Origin: an uncultured Acidimicrobiales bacterium
GTDB lineage: Bacteria > Actinomycetota > Acidimicrobiia > Acidimicrobiales > SZUA-35
Direction: 5' to 3'
Assembly: GCA_937922045.1 (NCBI GenBank)
Contig: CAKZXA010000068.1
Span: 43,887 to 107,886, forward strand
Length of the DNA stretch: 64,000 nucleotides
Positions 25,373 through 33,256 of the stretch are shown in pieces. The first letter of the stretch is position 1. Every line of letters begins with the position of its first letter. The notes beneath the pieces were generated by a model. The model saw nothing but the letters and a program-made list of their open reading frames with translations, ran no database searches and was not told the origin of the DNA. A program made the position numbers and the translations under genes.

Positions 25373-26308
25373 GTGACAAACACGCTGACCCACGTCTACA
25401 CCGATGGTGCATGCTCCGGGAACCCAGGACCCGGTGGTTGGGCGTGGGCGGTCGACGGTGGCCAAAGCGGAAGTGGGGGGGACCCCGAGACGACAAACCA
25501 GCGGATGGAGCTGATGGCGGTCCTCGACGCCCTCCGCCAGCTCGCGGGATCCGTAACCGTCCACTCTGATTCGACCTACGTCGTCAACTGCTTCAATGAT
25601 CGATGGTATGAGGGATGGTTGGCTCGCGGCTGGAAGAACGCAAACAAAAAACCGGTCGCAAATCGCGACTTGTGGGAGCCGCTTATCGATCTCTTCAAAG
25701 CCAGGGAGGAAGAGCTGGCCTTCGTCTGGGTCAAGGGTCACTCGGGCGATCGGATGAACGATCTGGTCGATGCGATGGCTGTGGCTGAGGTCGAGAAGCT
25801 GAAAGCCGAAACTTCGGCAGCGGCGCCAACGCCGCCTTCGGCTGAACAGCTGGCGGCGATTCCGTGGCCTAGCGAACAGGCGATCGCCGTCGTGGGTACG
25901 ACGAGTCCTAGCGATGAGCTCGTCGAAGAGTTGCTCGGCGCTGTCGAAGGGCTCGACAAATCCAACGACATCGTGATTTCGGGCCTGCGACGAGGAAGCG
26001 AGCTCACTGCCGCCGAATCAGCTCTTGAGGTCGGGGTTCCACTTGGGGTCGTCCTGCCCTTTGAAGATCCAGCTGGCGGCTGGCCGAATGCAGATAAGGA
26101 GCGATTCGATCGCTGTGTCAGCTCGGCCCAGTGGACGATCGTGCTCGACGGCGATCAGCGCAAACCTCAGACGGCTGTCCGCGATCGCAACCTGTGGCTA
26201 TGGCGAGCGGTCGTTGGCGCCATCGTCGTCGATGACTCGGCTCTCGTTGACGAAGCCGAGGAGCATGGCCTCGGTGTCATCGTTATCGATAGCGATCATT
26301 TGCTCTAA
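25373..26308 (+). CDS. rnhA: RNase HI fused to a YpsA-like (DUF1273) SLOG-type domain
   Basis: A 311-residue two-domain protein. Residues 1-140 form RNase HI, which cleaves RNA in RNA-DNA hybrids, with D11 (YTDGACSGNPGPGG), E46 (QRMELMAVL), D66 (VHSDSTY) and D130 (KGHSGDRMND). After a Pro/Ala-rich linker, residues 169-311 resemble YpsA of Firmicutes, a SLOG-fold nucleotide- or ligand-binding protein: IAVVGTTSPSDELVEELL, VISGLRRGSELTAAESALEVGVPLGVVLPFED and RNLWLWRAVVGAIVVDDSAL. GTG 25373 has a strong GGAGG seven bases or less upstream. The domain may sense a nucleotide or replication intermediate; that is inference. Confidence 0.9.
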   Translation: MTNTLTHVYTDGACSGNPGPGGWAWAVDGGQSGSGGDPETTNQRMELMAVLDALRQLAGSVTVHSDSTYVVNCFNDRWYEGWLARGWKNANKKPVANRDLWEPLIDLFKAREEELAFVWVKGHSGDRMNDLVDAMAVAEVEKLKAETSAAAPTPPSAEQLAAIPWPSEQAIAVVGTTSPSDELVEELLGAVEGLDKSNDIVISGLRRGSELTAAESALEVGVPLGVVLPFEDPAGGWPNADKERFDRCVSSAQWTIVLDGDQRKPQTAVRDRNLWLWRAVVGAIVVDDSALVDEAEEHGLGVIVIDSDHLL

Positions 26309-26347
26309 CCTCGACGCTTCCCTGTTAGGGAGCTGGACTGAGCAGGT

Positions 26348-26686
26348 TTAGGCGTGGTGAGCGACGCCGGGCCGGAACCGAAGAAGTGCCTGATAGGCCT
26401 CGTCGACCTCGGCTCTCAACTGATTTGCCAGACCTACGTTTGAGTGGTTGGCACCAGAGCTTGGTGTCAGGTCGGAAATAAGGCTCCCATGGGCATGGGT
26501 AATCTGTTCCCAGGTTGCACCTGGCTTGAGACCAAGCTTCTTGAGATGAAACGCGATAGCTGGTCCCTTGATGTCGACCGTGGCAGTGGGATGAACGAGA
26601 ACTTCATTTCCCGTATCGCCATCATCCGTGCGCCGTAACAAAAACACGTACCCATCTCTTTCCGCGCATTCGTGCTGAATGCGCAT
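26348..26686 (-). CDS. Degenerate J-domain-like small protein
   Basis: A 112-residue protein. The middle and end (HLKKLGLKPGATWEQITHAHGSLISDLTP and NQLRAEVDEAYQALL) follow the helix pattern of a DnaJ J-domain with its last helix, but the HPD tripeptide needed for DnaK stimulation is absent; SDLTP sits at its place. The N-terminal part, MRIQHECAERDGYVFLLRRTDDGD, has the look of a small beta domain. Function is unknown; it should not be treated as a DnaJ co-chaperone. No other chaperone genes are nearby. Confidence 0.5.
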   Translation of the reverse strand: MRIQHECAERDGYVFLLRRTDDGDTGNEVLVHPTATVDIKGPAIAFHLKKLGLKPGATWEQITHAHGSLISDLTPSSGANHSNVGLANQLRAEVDEAYQALLRFRPGVAHHA

Positions 26687-26818
26687 GCCTGCACCATCTA
26701 AGTATCATCGACACCGCTACAGGGTGCTACGGGTGATATTGACTAGCAGGGGGCCTGATTTGTTGCAGTTCGTTGTGAAACTGACATGACAATGGGCCGC
26801 GTGGGTGTCGGGCAGGTG

Positions 26819-27259
26819 CTAACCAGCCTCAACAACGTTGGCAAGTCGCTCCAATGTCTTCTCGATTGCGCTGAGGTTCCTCTCGGGATAGCCGAGCAGC
26901 GGATAGATCGATCCGGCTAGAGCCGAACTCCAATCGAATGTCTCGGTGACCCGTGTCCCGGCTTCGGTCGGTTCGAGCTCATAGCGCCAAATATGGCGGC
27001 CGAAATGTCGCCAGGCGATGCGGCGATTCTCCTCGAACTCGACCACCTCGTTGGTAATCCGGTAAGGGACGCCCAGCTTCATGCTCATGCCGAACCGCGA
27101 CCCTAGAGAGAGCCTGCTGTTGTTGGTTGCTGTGGAAGACACCACTGTTCCGGAACCATCGATCAGACCATGGGAAGCCGGATCGGCAAGCAGGTTAAAA
27201 ATGGCCTCAGGGGTCGCAGCAATTTCGCGGCTAGAGGAAACGGACGATTGCGAGTTCAT
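26819..27259 (-). CDS. SRPBCC (START-like) family protein
   Basis: A 146-residue helix-grip protein of the polyketide cyclase/dehydrase or coenzyme Q-binding type. Seen are SREIAATPEAIFNLLADPASHGLIDGSG at the N terminus, a beta segment RFGMSMKLGVPYRITNEVVEFEENRRIAWRHF and the terminal helix LSAIEKTLERLANVVEAG. Ligand unknown. ATG 27259 follows TAGACT by six bases, so the mRNA is probably leaderless. It is transcribed in the same direction as its neighbours with gaps of 130 and 60 bases. Confidence 0.8.
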   Translation of the reverse strand: MNSQSSVSSSREIAATPEAIFNLLADPASHGLIDGSGTVVSSTATNNSRLSLGSRFGMSMKLGVPYRITNEVVEFEENRRIAWRHFGRHIWRYELEPTEAGTRVTETFDWSSALAGSIYPLLGYPERNLSAIEKTLERLANVVEAG

Positions 27260-27319
27260 GGGCGGAGTCTACGCCATCGGCTTCAGTCTGGGGATTCGAG
27301 GTGATCTTCGACGCTGCGT

Positions 27320-28231
27320 TCAGCGGTTGAAAACAGACCGGAGACAATCCTCGAGGTGCTCATGCTGAAAGTTGAATCCTGATGAAACGAGTGCGGCCGG
27401 TTCGACGCGTTGGTCGGCAAGGATGAATTCGGATGCCATCTCTTTGCCGAGACCTAGGCGCGGTACGAAAGCGGGCACATTGAGAAAGGCTGGCCGACCT
27501 AAGACGCTGCCCATCGACGTGGTGAACTCGGCATTGGTCACAGGATTCGGGGCGACGAGATTGACCGGACCCCGCAGGGTTGACCCTGTGTCGTGTTCCA
27601 GGAGGAAACGGAGCGCACCGACCACATCGTCGATGGAAATCCACGACATGTACTGCTGGCCGTCGCCGAGTCGGCCGCCTAGGCCTAGCTTGAAGAGAGG
27701 GCCGAGACGGCTGAGAAGTCCGCCGCGGTAGGCCATGACCAGTCCGGTTCGTAGAGCGACTGTGCGCAGCCCAGCATCAACCGCCGGTTGTGCTGCCGCC
27801 TCCCACCGTACGCAGAGATCGGCGAGGAAGCCTTCGCCATTCGGGCTCGATTCGTCGAGGATGCCCGGTGCCCCAGATCCGTAGTAGCCGATGGCAGACC
27901 CGCTGAGCAGGGTTCGCGGTGGTCGCTCAAGGGCGGCACAGGTCGTGGCGAGGAGCGCTGTGCTCTGAACCCGGCTCGACACGCATTTTTCTTTGTAGCT
28001 CGATGTCCATGGGCGAGTACCGATCGGGGCTCCAGCCAAGTTGACGATGGCATCGATAGCCTCTAGCGACGCTCCGTCGATAGCACTAGCGGCGGGGTCG
28101 AAGAAGACCTCGTCGGCACCGGGGCGTACCTCGCGGCGAACGAGGCGAATGCACCGATGACCATCGGCTTCCAACGAGCGGCTAAGTGCGGTGCCTATCA
28201 GGCCCGATGATCCAGAGATAGCTACGTCCAC
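27320..28231 (-). CDS. TIGR01777-type NAD(P)-binding epimerase-like protein
   Basis: An extended-SDR protein of about 303 residues in the SulA-like TIGR01777 family (epimerase-like, function poorly defined; an Arabidopsis homolog affects chloroplast division). It has ISGSSGLIGTALSRSL as cofactor motif, INLAGAPI-like VNLAGAPIGTRPW, LSGSAIGYYG and the C-terminal NLVAPNPVTNAEFTTSMGSVLGRPAF. GTG 28231 follows TACGGT by six bases, a leaderless arrangement; the in-frame ATG at 28246 is an alternative. Confidence 0.82.
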   Translation of the reverse strand: MDVAISGSSGLIGTALSRSLEADGHRCIRLVRREVRPGADEVFFDPAASAIDGASLEAIDAIVNLAGAPIGTRPWTSSYKEKCVSSRVQSTALLATTCAALERPPRTLLSGSAIGYYGSGAPGILDESSPNGEGFLADLCVRWEAAAQPAVDAGLRTVALRTGLVMAYRGGLLSRLGPLFKLGLGGRLGDGQQYMSWISIDDVVGALRFLLEHDTGSTLRGPVNLVAPNPVTNAEFTTSMGSVLGRPAFLNVPAFVPRLGLGKEMASEFILADQRVEPAALVSSGFNFQHEHLEDCLRSVFNR

Positions 28232-28322
28232 CCCTGCACCGTACATCACACCGAAGGCTTGGACTCCCACACTGCTGTAGATACCGGCCGATGGCGACCT
28301 GGAAGCGCCTAGCCTTGAGGAT

Positions 28323-28415
28323 GTGAGTACGAGGATGTTGTTGATCTTGTCATTGTTGTGTGGCCTGGCCATCCTGGCTGCGTTCGGTGCACAGATGTAT
28401 GTGTCCACTCGGTGA
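28323..28415 (+). CDS. 30-residue single-helix membrane peptide
   Basis: A short frame starting GTG at 28323 and ending TGA at 28413 encodes a protein of 30 residues with one hydrophobic helix, MLLILSLLCGLAILAAFGAQMYV, between STR at the N terminus and STR at the C terminus. TAGCCT ends seven bases before the GTG, the same leaderless spacing seen at other genes here. It is oriented with the lipoamide dehydrogenase gene 108 bases downstream. Not recognised; composition and spacing argue for a real gene. Confidence 0.5.
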   Translation: MSTRMLLILSLLCGLAILAAFGAQMYVSTR

Positions 28416-28509
28416 CTCGGCGACCATCAGGTCGATGAGTCGACGGGCTTGTCGACTGATTTCAATGGATGCACGAAAGGCTGGCGCCGCTAGTATCGGC
28501 CTATCACGT

Positions 28510-28520
28510 GGAGGTGATCC
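28510..28520 (+). promoter_or_regulatory. Ribosome binding site deciding a CTG start for lpd
   Basis: GGAGGTGATCC pairs over 11 bases with the conserved 3' end of 16S rRNA (GGATCACCTCC). It ends two bases before the CTG at 28523, so the GGAGG core to CTG spacing is eight bases. No ATG, GTG or TTG in frame lies within the correct distance downstream. Confidence 0.6.
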
Positions 28521-28522
28521 CC

Positions 28523-29929
28523 CTGGCTGAGCAGCATTTTGACGTAGTGGTTATCGGCGGCGGACCTGGTGGCTATGCGGCCGCCCTATATGGGGCGTCG
28601 GCAGGGCTAAACATCGCTGTCATCGAAAAGAATAAGTTGGGCGGGACCTGCCTCAACGTTGGTTGCATTCCGGCCAAGGAGCTGCTCGAAACGGCATCGG
28701 TGTTTCGCACTGTTTCACACGCAGCAGATTTTGGTGTGATTGCGGGCACCCCGAGCCTCGAATGGTCCCAGACGCTGAAGCGAAAGCAGTCGATCATCGA
28801 CCAGCTCGTAGGAGGCCTCGCCGGTCTGCTCAAGGGTCGCAAGGTCACGGTGTTCGATGGCTCTGGCGTACTGCGTTCCGATCATCGCACGGTTGCGATA
28901 CGGGGCGGGTCCTCAGGCGACATCGACATCACCGGCGATCACGTGATCCTGGCCGCCGGCTCTATCCCCAGGACTCTCAACGGCTTCCCCATTGACGATC
29001 GGCGTATCGTCACTTCCGATGAGGTGCTGTCGATAGCCGAGCTACCTTCGTCTGCCATCGTCATCGGTGGCGGCGCCATCGGCTGTGAGTTTGCCTCGAT
29101 GATGAGCGATCTCGGCACCGACGTAACCATCCTTGAATACGCGCCGAAAATACTTCCTGGCTGCGATGTGGACGTGACCAAGGTCGTCGAGCGTTCGTTC
29201 AAGAAGCGAGGGATTTCGATCCGAACCGGCGTCGCCGTCGAGTCTCAGATGACCACTTCGGACGGCGTGACCGTGACCTTTGGCGACGGAGAGACCGTAA
29301 CGGCTGAGACGGTCGTGATGTCGGTCGGACGACGGCCAGCAGCAGAGACCCTCGGCCTTGAAGCCACGAAGGTCTCGGTCGATGATCGCGGTTTCATCGT
29401 GACCGACGAGCGTTGTCGCACAACGGCTGAAGGCGTTTGGGCTGTTGGTGACATCATCAATACCGCTCAACTCGCCCACGTCGCCTTCGCCGAAGGCATG
29501 ATGGTCATCACCGACATTCTTGGCGAGGATGTCATGCCCATCGACTACGGCAATGTGCCCTGGTGTATCTACTGCCACCCGGAGGTGGCCTTCGCAGGAC
29601 ACTCTGAGGCCTCGGCTAAAGAGGCGGGCTTCGACGTCGTCGTTTCCAAGCATCGATTTACCGGCAACGGTCGGGCCATGATCGTGGGCGAGACCGACGG
29701 ACTCGTCAAAATCATCGCCGAACGACGAGACGATGGAACAGGCGGGCGAATCCTTGGTGTTCACATGGTTGGTCCATGGGTCACCGAGCAACTTGGTCAG
29801 GGTTACCTGGCCGTGAACTGGGAGGCTACGGTTGATGACGTCGCCCAATTCATACAGCCCCACCCGACTATGAGCGAACTGTTTGGTGAGAGCGTGCTCG
29901 CCCTCACTGGCCGATCGCTGCACGGCTAG
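28523..29929 (+). CDS. lpd: Dihydrolipoamide dehydrogenase (E3), probable CTG start
   Basis: Reoxidises dihydrolipoyl groups of 2-oxoacid dehydrogenases with FAD and NAD+. The N-terminal FAD motif VVIGGGPGGYAAA, the redox disulfide GGTCLNVGCIPAK (C43 and C48), the NAD motif VIGGGAIGCEFA and the catalytic HPTMSE are all present. From the CTG at 28523 the product begins MAEQHFDVVVIGGG, exactly where E3 proteins usually start, about 468 residues. Starts upstream (GTG 28508, 28514) would destroy the strong ribosome site or add residues not usual in the family. The E2 gene follows. Confidence 0.9.
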   Translation: MAEQHFDVVVIGGGPGGYAAALYGASAGLNIAVIEKNKLGGTCLNVGCIPAKELLETASVFRTVSHAADFGVIAGTPSLEWSQTLKRKQSIIDQLVGGLAGLLKGRKVTVFDGSGVLRSDHRTVAIRGGSSGDIDITGDHVILAAGSIPRTLNGFPIDDRRIVTSDEVLSIAELPSSAIVIGGGAIGCEFASMMSDLGTDVTILEYAPKILPGCDVDVTKVVERSFKKRGISIRTGVAVESQMTTSDGVTVTFGDGETVTAETVVMSVGRRPAAETLGLEATKVSVDDRGFIVTDERCRTTAEGVWAVGDIINTAQLAHVAFAEGMMVITDILGEDVMPIDYGNVPWCIYCHPEVAFAGHSEASAKEAGFDVVVSKHRFTGNGRAMIVGETDGLVKIIAERRDDGTGGRILGVHMVGPWVTEQLGQGYLAVNWEATVDDVAQFIQPHPTMSELFGESVLALTGRSLHG

Positions 29930-29997
29930 TTCTCTAGCGTCGTCGTACTCTCACATCCCGCCCCACCCCCCCCTAGCCCTCAGGAGTTCCAGAAACC

Positions 29998-31443
29998 GTG
30001 GCTGAAATCGAGATGCCCCAGCTTGGTGAAACCGTCACTGAAGGAACCATCACTCGATGGTTCAAGTCGGTCGGCGACACCATCGCCCAAGATGAAGTCC
30101 TCTTTGAGGTTTCGACCGACAAGGTCGACTCGGAGGTTCCATCGCCTGCTGCCGGCGTGATCACCGAAATCCTCGTGCCCGAGGGTGAGACCGTCGAGGT
30201 AGGTACGGTCCTCGCCCGTCTAGGAGATGGTGCGGGCGCTCAGGCGCCAGCTGATGAATCTGCGCCTTCTGAAGGTGTCTCTGTCGCCGAGGCCGCAGCG
30301 CCGGCGGCTGCAACCGCCGCGGTCGTCGATACACCCCCTCCGCCTCCTCCGCCCCCTGCTCCAGCAGCGGAATCGCCGCCACCACCGCCGCCTCCTCCGG
30401 CCGAGAGTGCTCCTGGGGCCGAAATGCCTCCGGGCGATTCGCAGGCGGCATCGAGCGGTGGCCAACGTCGAGTCCTGTCTCCCGTCGTGCGTCGGCTTAT
30501 CGCCGAGTACGGTATCGACGCCGACCAGATCGAAGGTTCGGGTCTCGGGGGGCGAATAAGCCGAGACGATGTGCAGCGCTACATCGAGTCAAACCAACTT
30601 GCCTCGCTCGAACCGCAGCCAGACCTCCCGGCCACAGCACCAGCCCCCAAACCGCTGTCGGCTCCGGCCCCAGCTACCCCTGTGCCTGCAGCCGCATCTG
30701 TACCGGTTCCCGCCACACCCGCTGGTGCCCGCGATGCGATCGTGCCACTGTCGAACATTCGCATCAAGACCGGCGAACACATGGTGATGTCGAAGGCGGT
30801 CGCTCCTCATACGCTCACCGCTATCGAGGTCGACTACGAAGCCGTCGAGCAGATTCGCAACGAGCACGGTGCCGCTTTCAAGGAGCAAGAGGGTTTCAGC
30901 CTCACCTACTTGCCTTTCATCTCTCGAGCCACGATCGACGCGTTGCGTGAGTATCCGCACCTGAACGCCTCGGTCGGCGACCGAGAACTCATCGTTCATA
31001 ACTACGTCAACCTCGCTGTGGCGGTCGATCTCAACTTCCAGGGTCTGCTGGCACCGGTCGTGCGCGATGCCGACGGCAAACGGATGCGGTCGATCGCTCG
31101 CGACATCAGCGATGTTGCTCGACGAGCCCGCTCGAAACAGCTGGCTCCTGACGAGCTGTCGGGCGGCACGTTCACACTCACCAACGCTGGCAGCTACGGC
31201 ACGATGATGCAGTTCCCGATCATCAACCAGCCTCAGGTTGCCATCCTTTCCACCGACGCTGTGAAACGCAAGCCTGTCGTCGTCGAGGATGCTTTCGGTA
31301 ACGAGTCGATCGCGATCCACTCCGTCGGCGTGCTGGCGATGGCGTGGGACCACCGTGCTATCGACGGCGCCTATGCTGCTGCCTTCCTGGCCAGGGTGAA
31401 GGAGATCATCGAGACCCGTGACTGGGAATCCGAGCTGGCCTAA
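29998..31443 (+). CDS. Dihydrolipoamide acyltransferase (E2)
   Basis: A 481-residue E2 acyltransferase. Domain order: one lipoyl domain (1-80) with K42 in STDKVDSEV; a long Pro/Ala linker that contains two runs of eight prolines; a peripheral-subunit-binding domain (RVLSPVVRRLIAEYGIDADQIEGSG, with GGRISRDDVQRYI); a second Ala/Pro linker; and the C-terminal catalytic domain with AWDHRAIDGAYAA (HxxxDG) near residue 455. The specificity (pyruvate, 2-oxoglutarate or branched chain) is not decided by sequence; in related Mycobacterium one E2 serves several complexes. GTG 29998 follows AGGAG. The fusion gene LipB-LipA follows. Confidence 0.9.
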   Translation: MAEIEMPQLGETVTEGTITRWFKSVGDTIAQDEVLFEVSTDKVDSEVPSPAAGVITEILVPEGETVEVGTVLARLGDGAGAQAPADESAPSEGVSVAEAAAPAAATAAVVDTPPPPPPPPAPAAESPPPPPPPPAESAPGAEMPPGDSQAASSGGQRRVLSPVVRRLIAEYGIDADQIEGSGLGGRISRDDVQRYIESNQLASLEPQPDLPATAPAPKPLSAPAPATPVPAAASVPVPATPAGARDAIVPLSNIRIKTGEHMVMSKAVAPHTLTAIEVDYEAVEQIRNEHGAAFKEQEGFSLTYLPFISRATIDALREYPHLNASVGDRELIVHNYVNLAVAVDLNFQGLLAPVVRDADGKRMRSIARDISDVARRARSKQLAPDELSGGTFTLTNAGSYGTMMQFPIINQPQVAILSTDAVKRKPVVVEDAFGNESIAIHSVGVLAMAWDHRAIDGAYAAAFLARVKEIIETRDWESELA

Positions 31444-33181
31444 GAACGCTTCTGGAGCCGACGGGCCGATTCTTCGAGCCCGTTGGCTAGGTCGCGTGCC
31501 CTACGTGGAAGGGTGGGACCTCCAACAGAAGCTGTTTGCAGGCACCGACAATCACCTGCTCCTCCTTGAGCACCCCCCGGTCTACACCATGGGACGGAGC
31601 GGGAGTCAAGCAAACATGCTTGTCGAGGCCGCAGACGTTGGGGCCACGATGGAGGTCGTCAACCGGGGCGGTGACGTCACCTTTCATGGACCCGGCCAGA
31701 TCGTTGGATATCCGATTCTGAACGTCTCGGGTCAGCGTGGTGGGGGACTGGCTGATACGGCTGCTTACGTCACCTCGGTAGAAGAGGTCCTGATCAAGAC
31801 ATTGGACGAACTCGGGCTTCATAGCGGCCGGTTAGACGGATTCCCTGGAGTTTGGATCGATCCGGAAGGTCGGCAGCCGCGTAAGATCGCAGCCATTGGA
31901 GTCCGGCTGAGCCGAGGCCGTTCCATGCATGGCTTCGCTCTAAACGTCGACGTCGACCTGGACTGGTTCAACCACATCGTGCCTTGTGGCATCGTCGATA
32001 AGTCGGTGACCTCACTCCGCCACGAAGGGGTCGACGCCTCGATGAAGGAGGTCGCCGACCTCCTGGTCGTCGCCGCCGCTCATCATCTTCTTACGCCAGA
32101 GGCGGAGATCGAACGTAGCGATGTCGTTTGGGAGCCCGAGACCGTCGATCTCTCACCCTTCAGCCGTGGGTTTGGCCCGGGCGAGACGATTGTTCCAACC
32201 AAAGCCGAATCATCGAAGTCGACGTCACAAGGCGCCGTGCCGGTACGACTCCGCCGCCGACTAGACCAGGCGGGCGTCGGGGATGGGCTCACAATCTCCG
32301 AACGAAAGCCCGATTGGATGCGGGTCAAGCTTGAGACCGGCCCCAACTATCTCAAACTCAAGGCAAAGAGCCGCGACCTTGGGCTCACAACCGTTTGTGA
32401 AGAAGCCGGCTGCCCGAACATCTTTGAATGCTGGAACGAGGGTACCGCCACCTTCATGCTGCTCGGGGAGCGATGCACCCGGGCCTGCGGCTTCTGTCTG
32501 GTCGACACCTCCAAGCCCCTTCCGGTCGATGAGGAGGAGCCTCAGCGGGTGGCAGCAGCAGTCGCCGATCTCGGAATCGAATTTGCCGTGCTGACGATGG
32601 TGGCTAGAGATGACCTGGCCGATGGGGGAGCGAGGATCGTAGCTGAAACCGTGGAAGCCATCCGTGCCCGTCGACCCGCCACAGGCATCGAGGTGTTGAT
32701 CTCGGATCTGAAAGGCTCCGCTGATTCGTTGCGGACGATCTGCAGTGCCGCACCCGATGTCGTCAACCACAACGTGGAGACCGTGGCCCGCCTCCAACGC
32801 GCGGTCCGGCCCTCGGCCGCTTACGCCCGCAGCCTCACCCTCTTGGCGCGGGCGAAGCAAGCTGGCCGTACGACCAAGTCGGGTCTTATCGTCGGGATGG
32901 GCGAAACTCCCGATGAGGTGTTGGCCACCCTGGCCGATCTGGCTGGCGTTGGGGTTGACATCGTTACGATCGGCCAGTATCTGCGGCCGACGTCGCACCA
33001 TCTACCGATCGATCGCTGGTGGCACCCCGACGAGTTCGAACGGCTCAAGCAGATCGGCGAGGACGAGCTTGGTCTCAGCGAAGTTGTGGCCAGTCCGCTG
33101 ACAAGATCGAGCCATCATGCTGGCGTAGCGGCCAAGGCGGTACAAGCTCGCACCCCTGCCCGTGGTTCGACGAGTTTGTAG
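31418..33181 (+). CDS. lipB-lipA: Octanoyltransferase-lipoyl synthase fusion (LipB-LipA)
   Basis: A single 587-residue frame carrying both steps of lipoate assembly. Residues 20-225 are LipB, which transfers octanoate from acyl carrier protein to E2 or GcvH: EHPPVYTMGR, RGGDVTFHGPGQ, K156 in RKIAAIG and C190 in IVPCGIVDKSV. Residues 295-570 are LipA, the radical-SAM sulfur inserter: auxiliary cluster C327, C332, C338 (CEEAGCPNIFEC), radical SAM C353, C357, C360 (CTRACGFC) and the C-terminal RSSHHAG. A polar linker of about 60 residues joins them. The GTG at 31418 overlaps the E2 end by 26 bases. Its target E2 is the next gene upstream. Confidence 0.92.
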   Translation: MTGNPSWPKNASGADGPILRARWLGRVPYVEGWDLQQKLFAGTDNHLLLLEHPPVYTMGRSGSQANMLVEAADVGATMEVVNRGGDVTFHGPGQIVGYPILNVSGQRGGGLADTAAYVTSVEEVLIKTLDELGLHSGRLDGFPGVWIDPEGRQPRKIAAIGVRLSRGRSMHGFALNVDVDLDWFNHIVPCGIVDKSVTSLRHEGVDASMKEVADLLVVAAAHHLLTPEAEIERSDVVWEPETVDLSPFSRGFGPGETIVPTKAESSKSTSQGAVPVRLRRRLDQAGVGDGLTISERKPDWMRVKLETGPNYLKLKAKSRDLGLTTVCEEAGCPNIFECWNEGTATFMLLGERCTRACGFCLVDTSKPLPVDEEEPQRVAAAVADLGIEFAVLTMVARDDLADGGARIVAETVEAIRARRPATGIEVLISDLKGSADSLRTICSAAPDVVNHNVETVARLQRAVRPSAAYARSLTLLARAKQAGRTTKSGLIVGMGETPDEVLATLADLAGVGVDIVTIGQYLRPTSHHLPIDRWWHPDEFERLKQIGEDELGLSEVVASPLTRSSHHAGVAAKAVQARTPARGSTSL

Positions 33182-33192
33182 ACGAGTTTGTA
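33169..33192. repeat. 12-base in-frame tandem duplication spanning the lipB-lipA stop
   Basis: gacgagtttgta occurs at 33169-33180 and 33181-33192. The lipB-lipA stop TAG is at 33179-33181, and the duplicate adds four in-frame codons ending in TAA at 33191-33193, so the gene has two stops in frame. Confidence 0.85.
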
Positions 33193-33256
33193 AATGTCGG
33201 CCAGGGCTCTGTCCGCACCGAACATCTGACGGTCTGAACGGCGTGACTGCCTGGCG

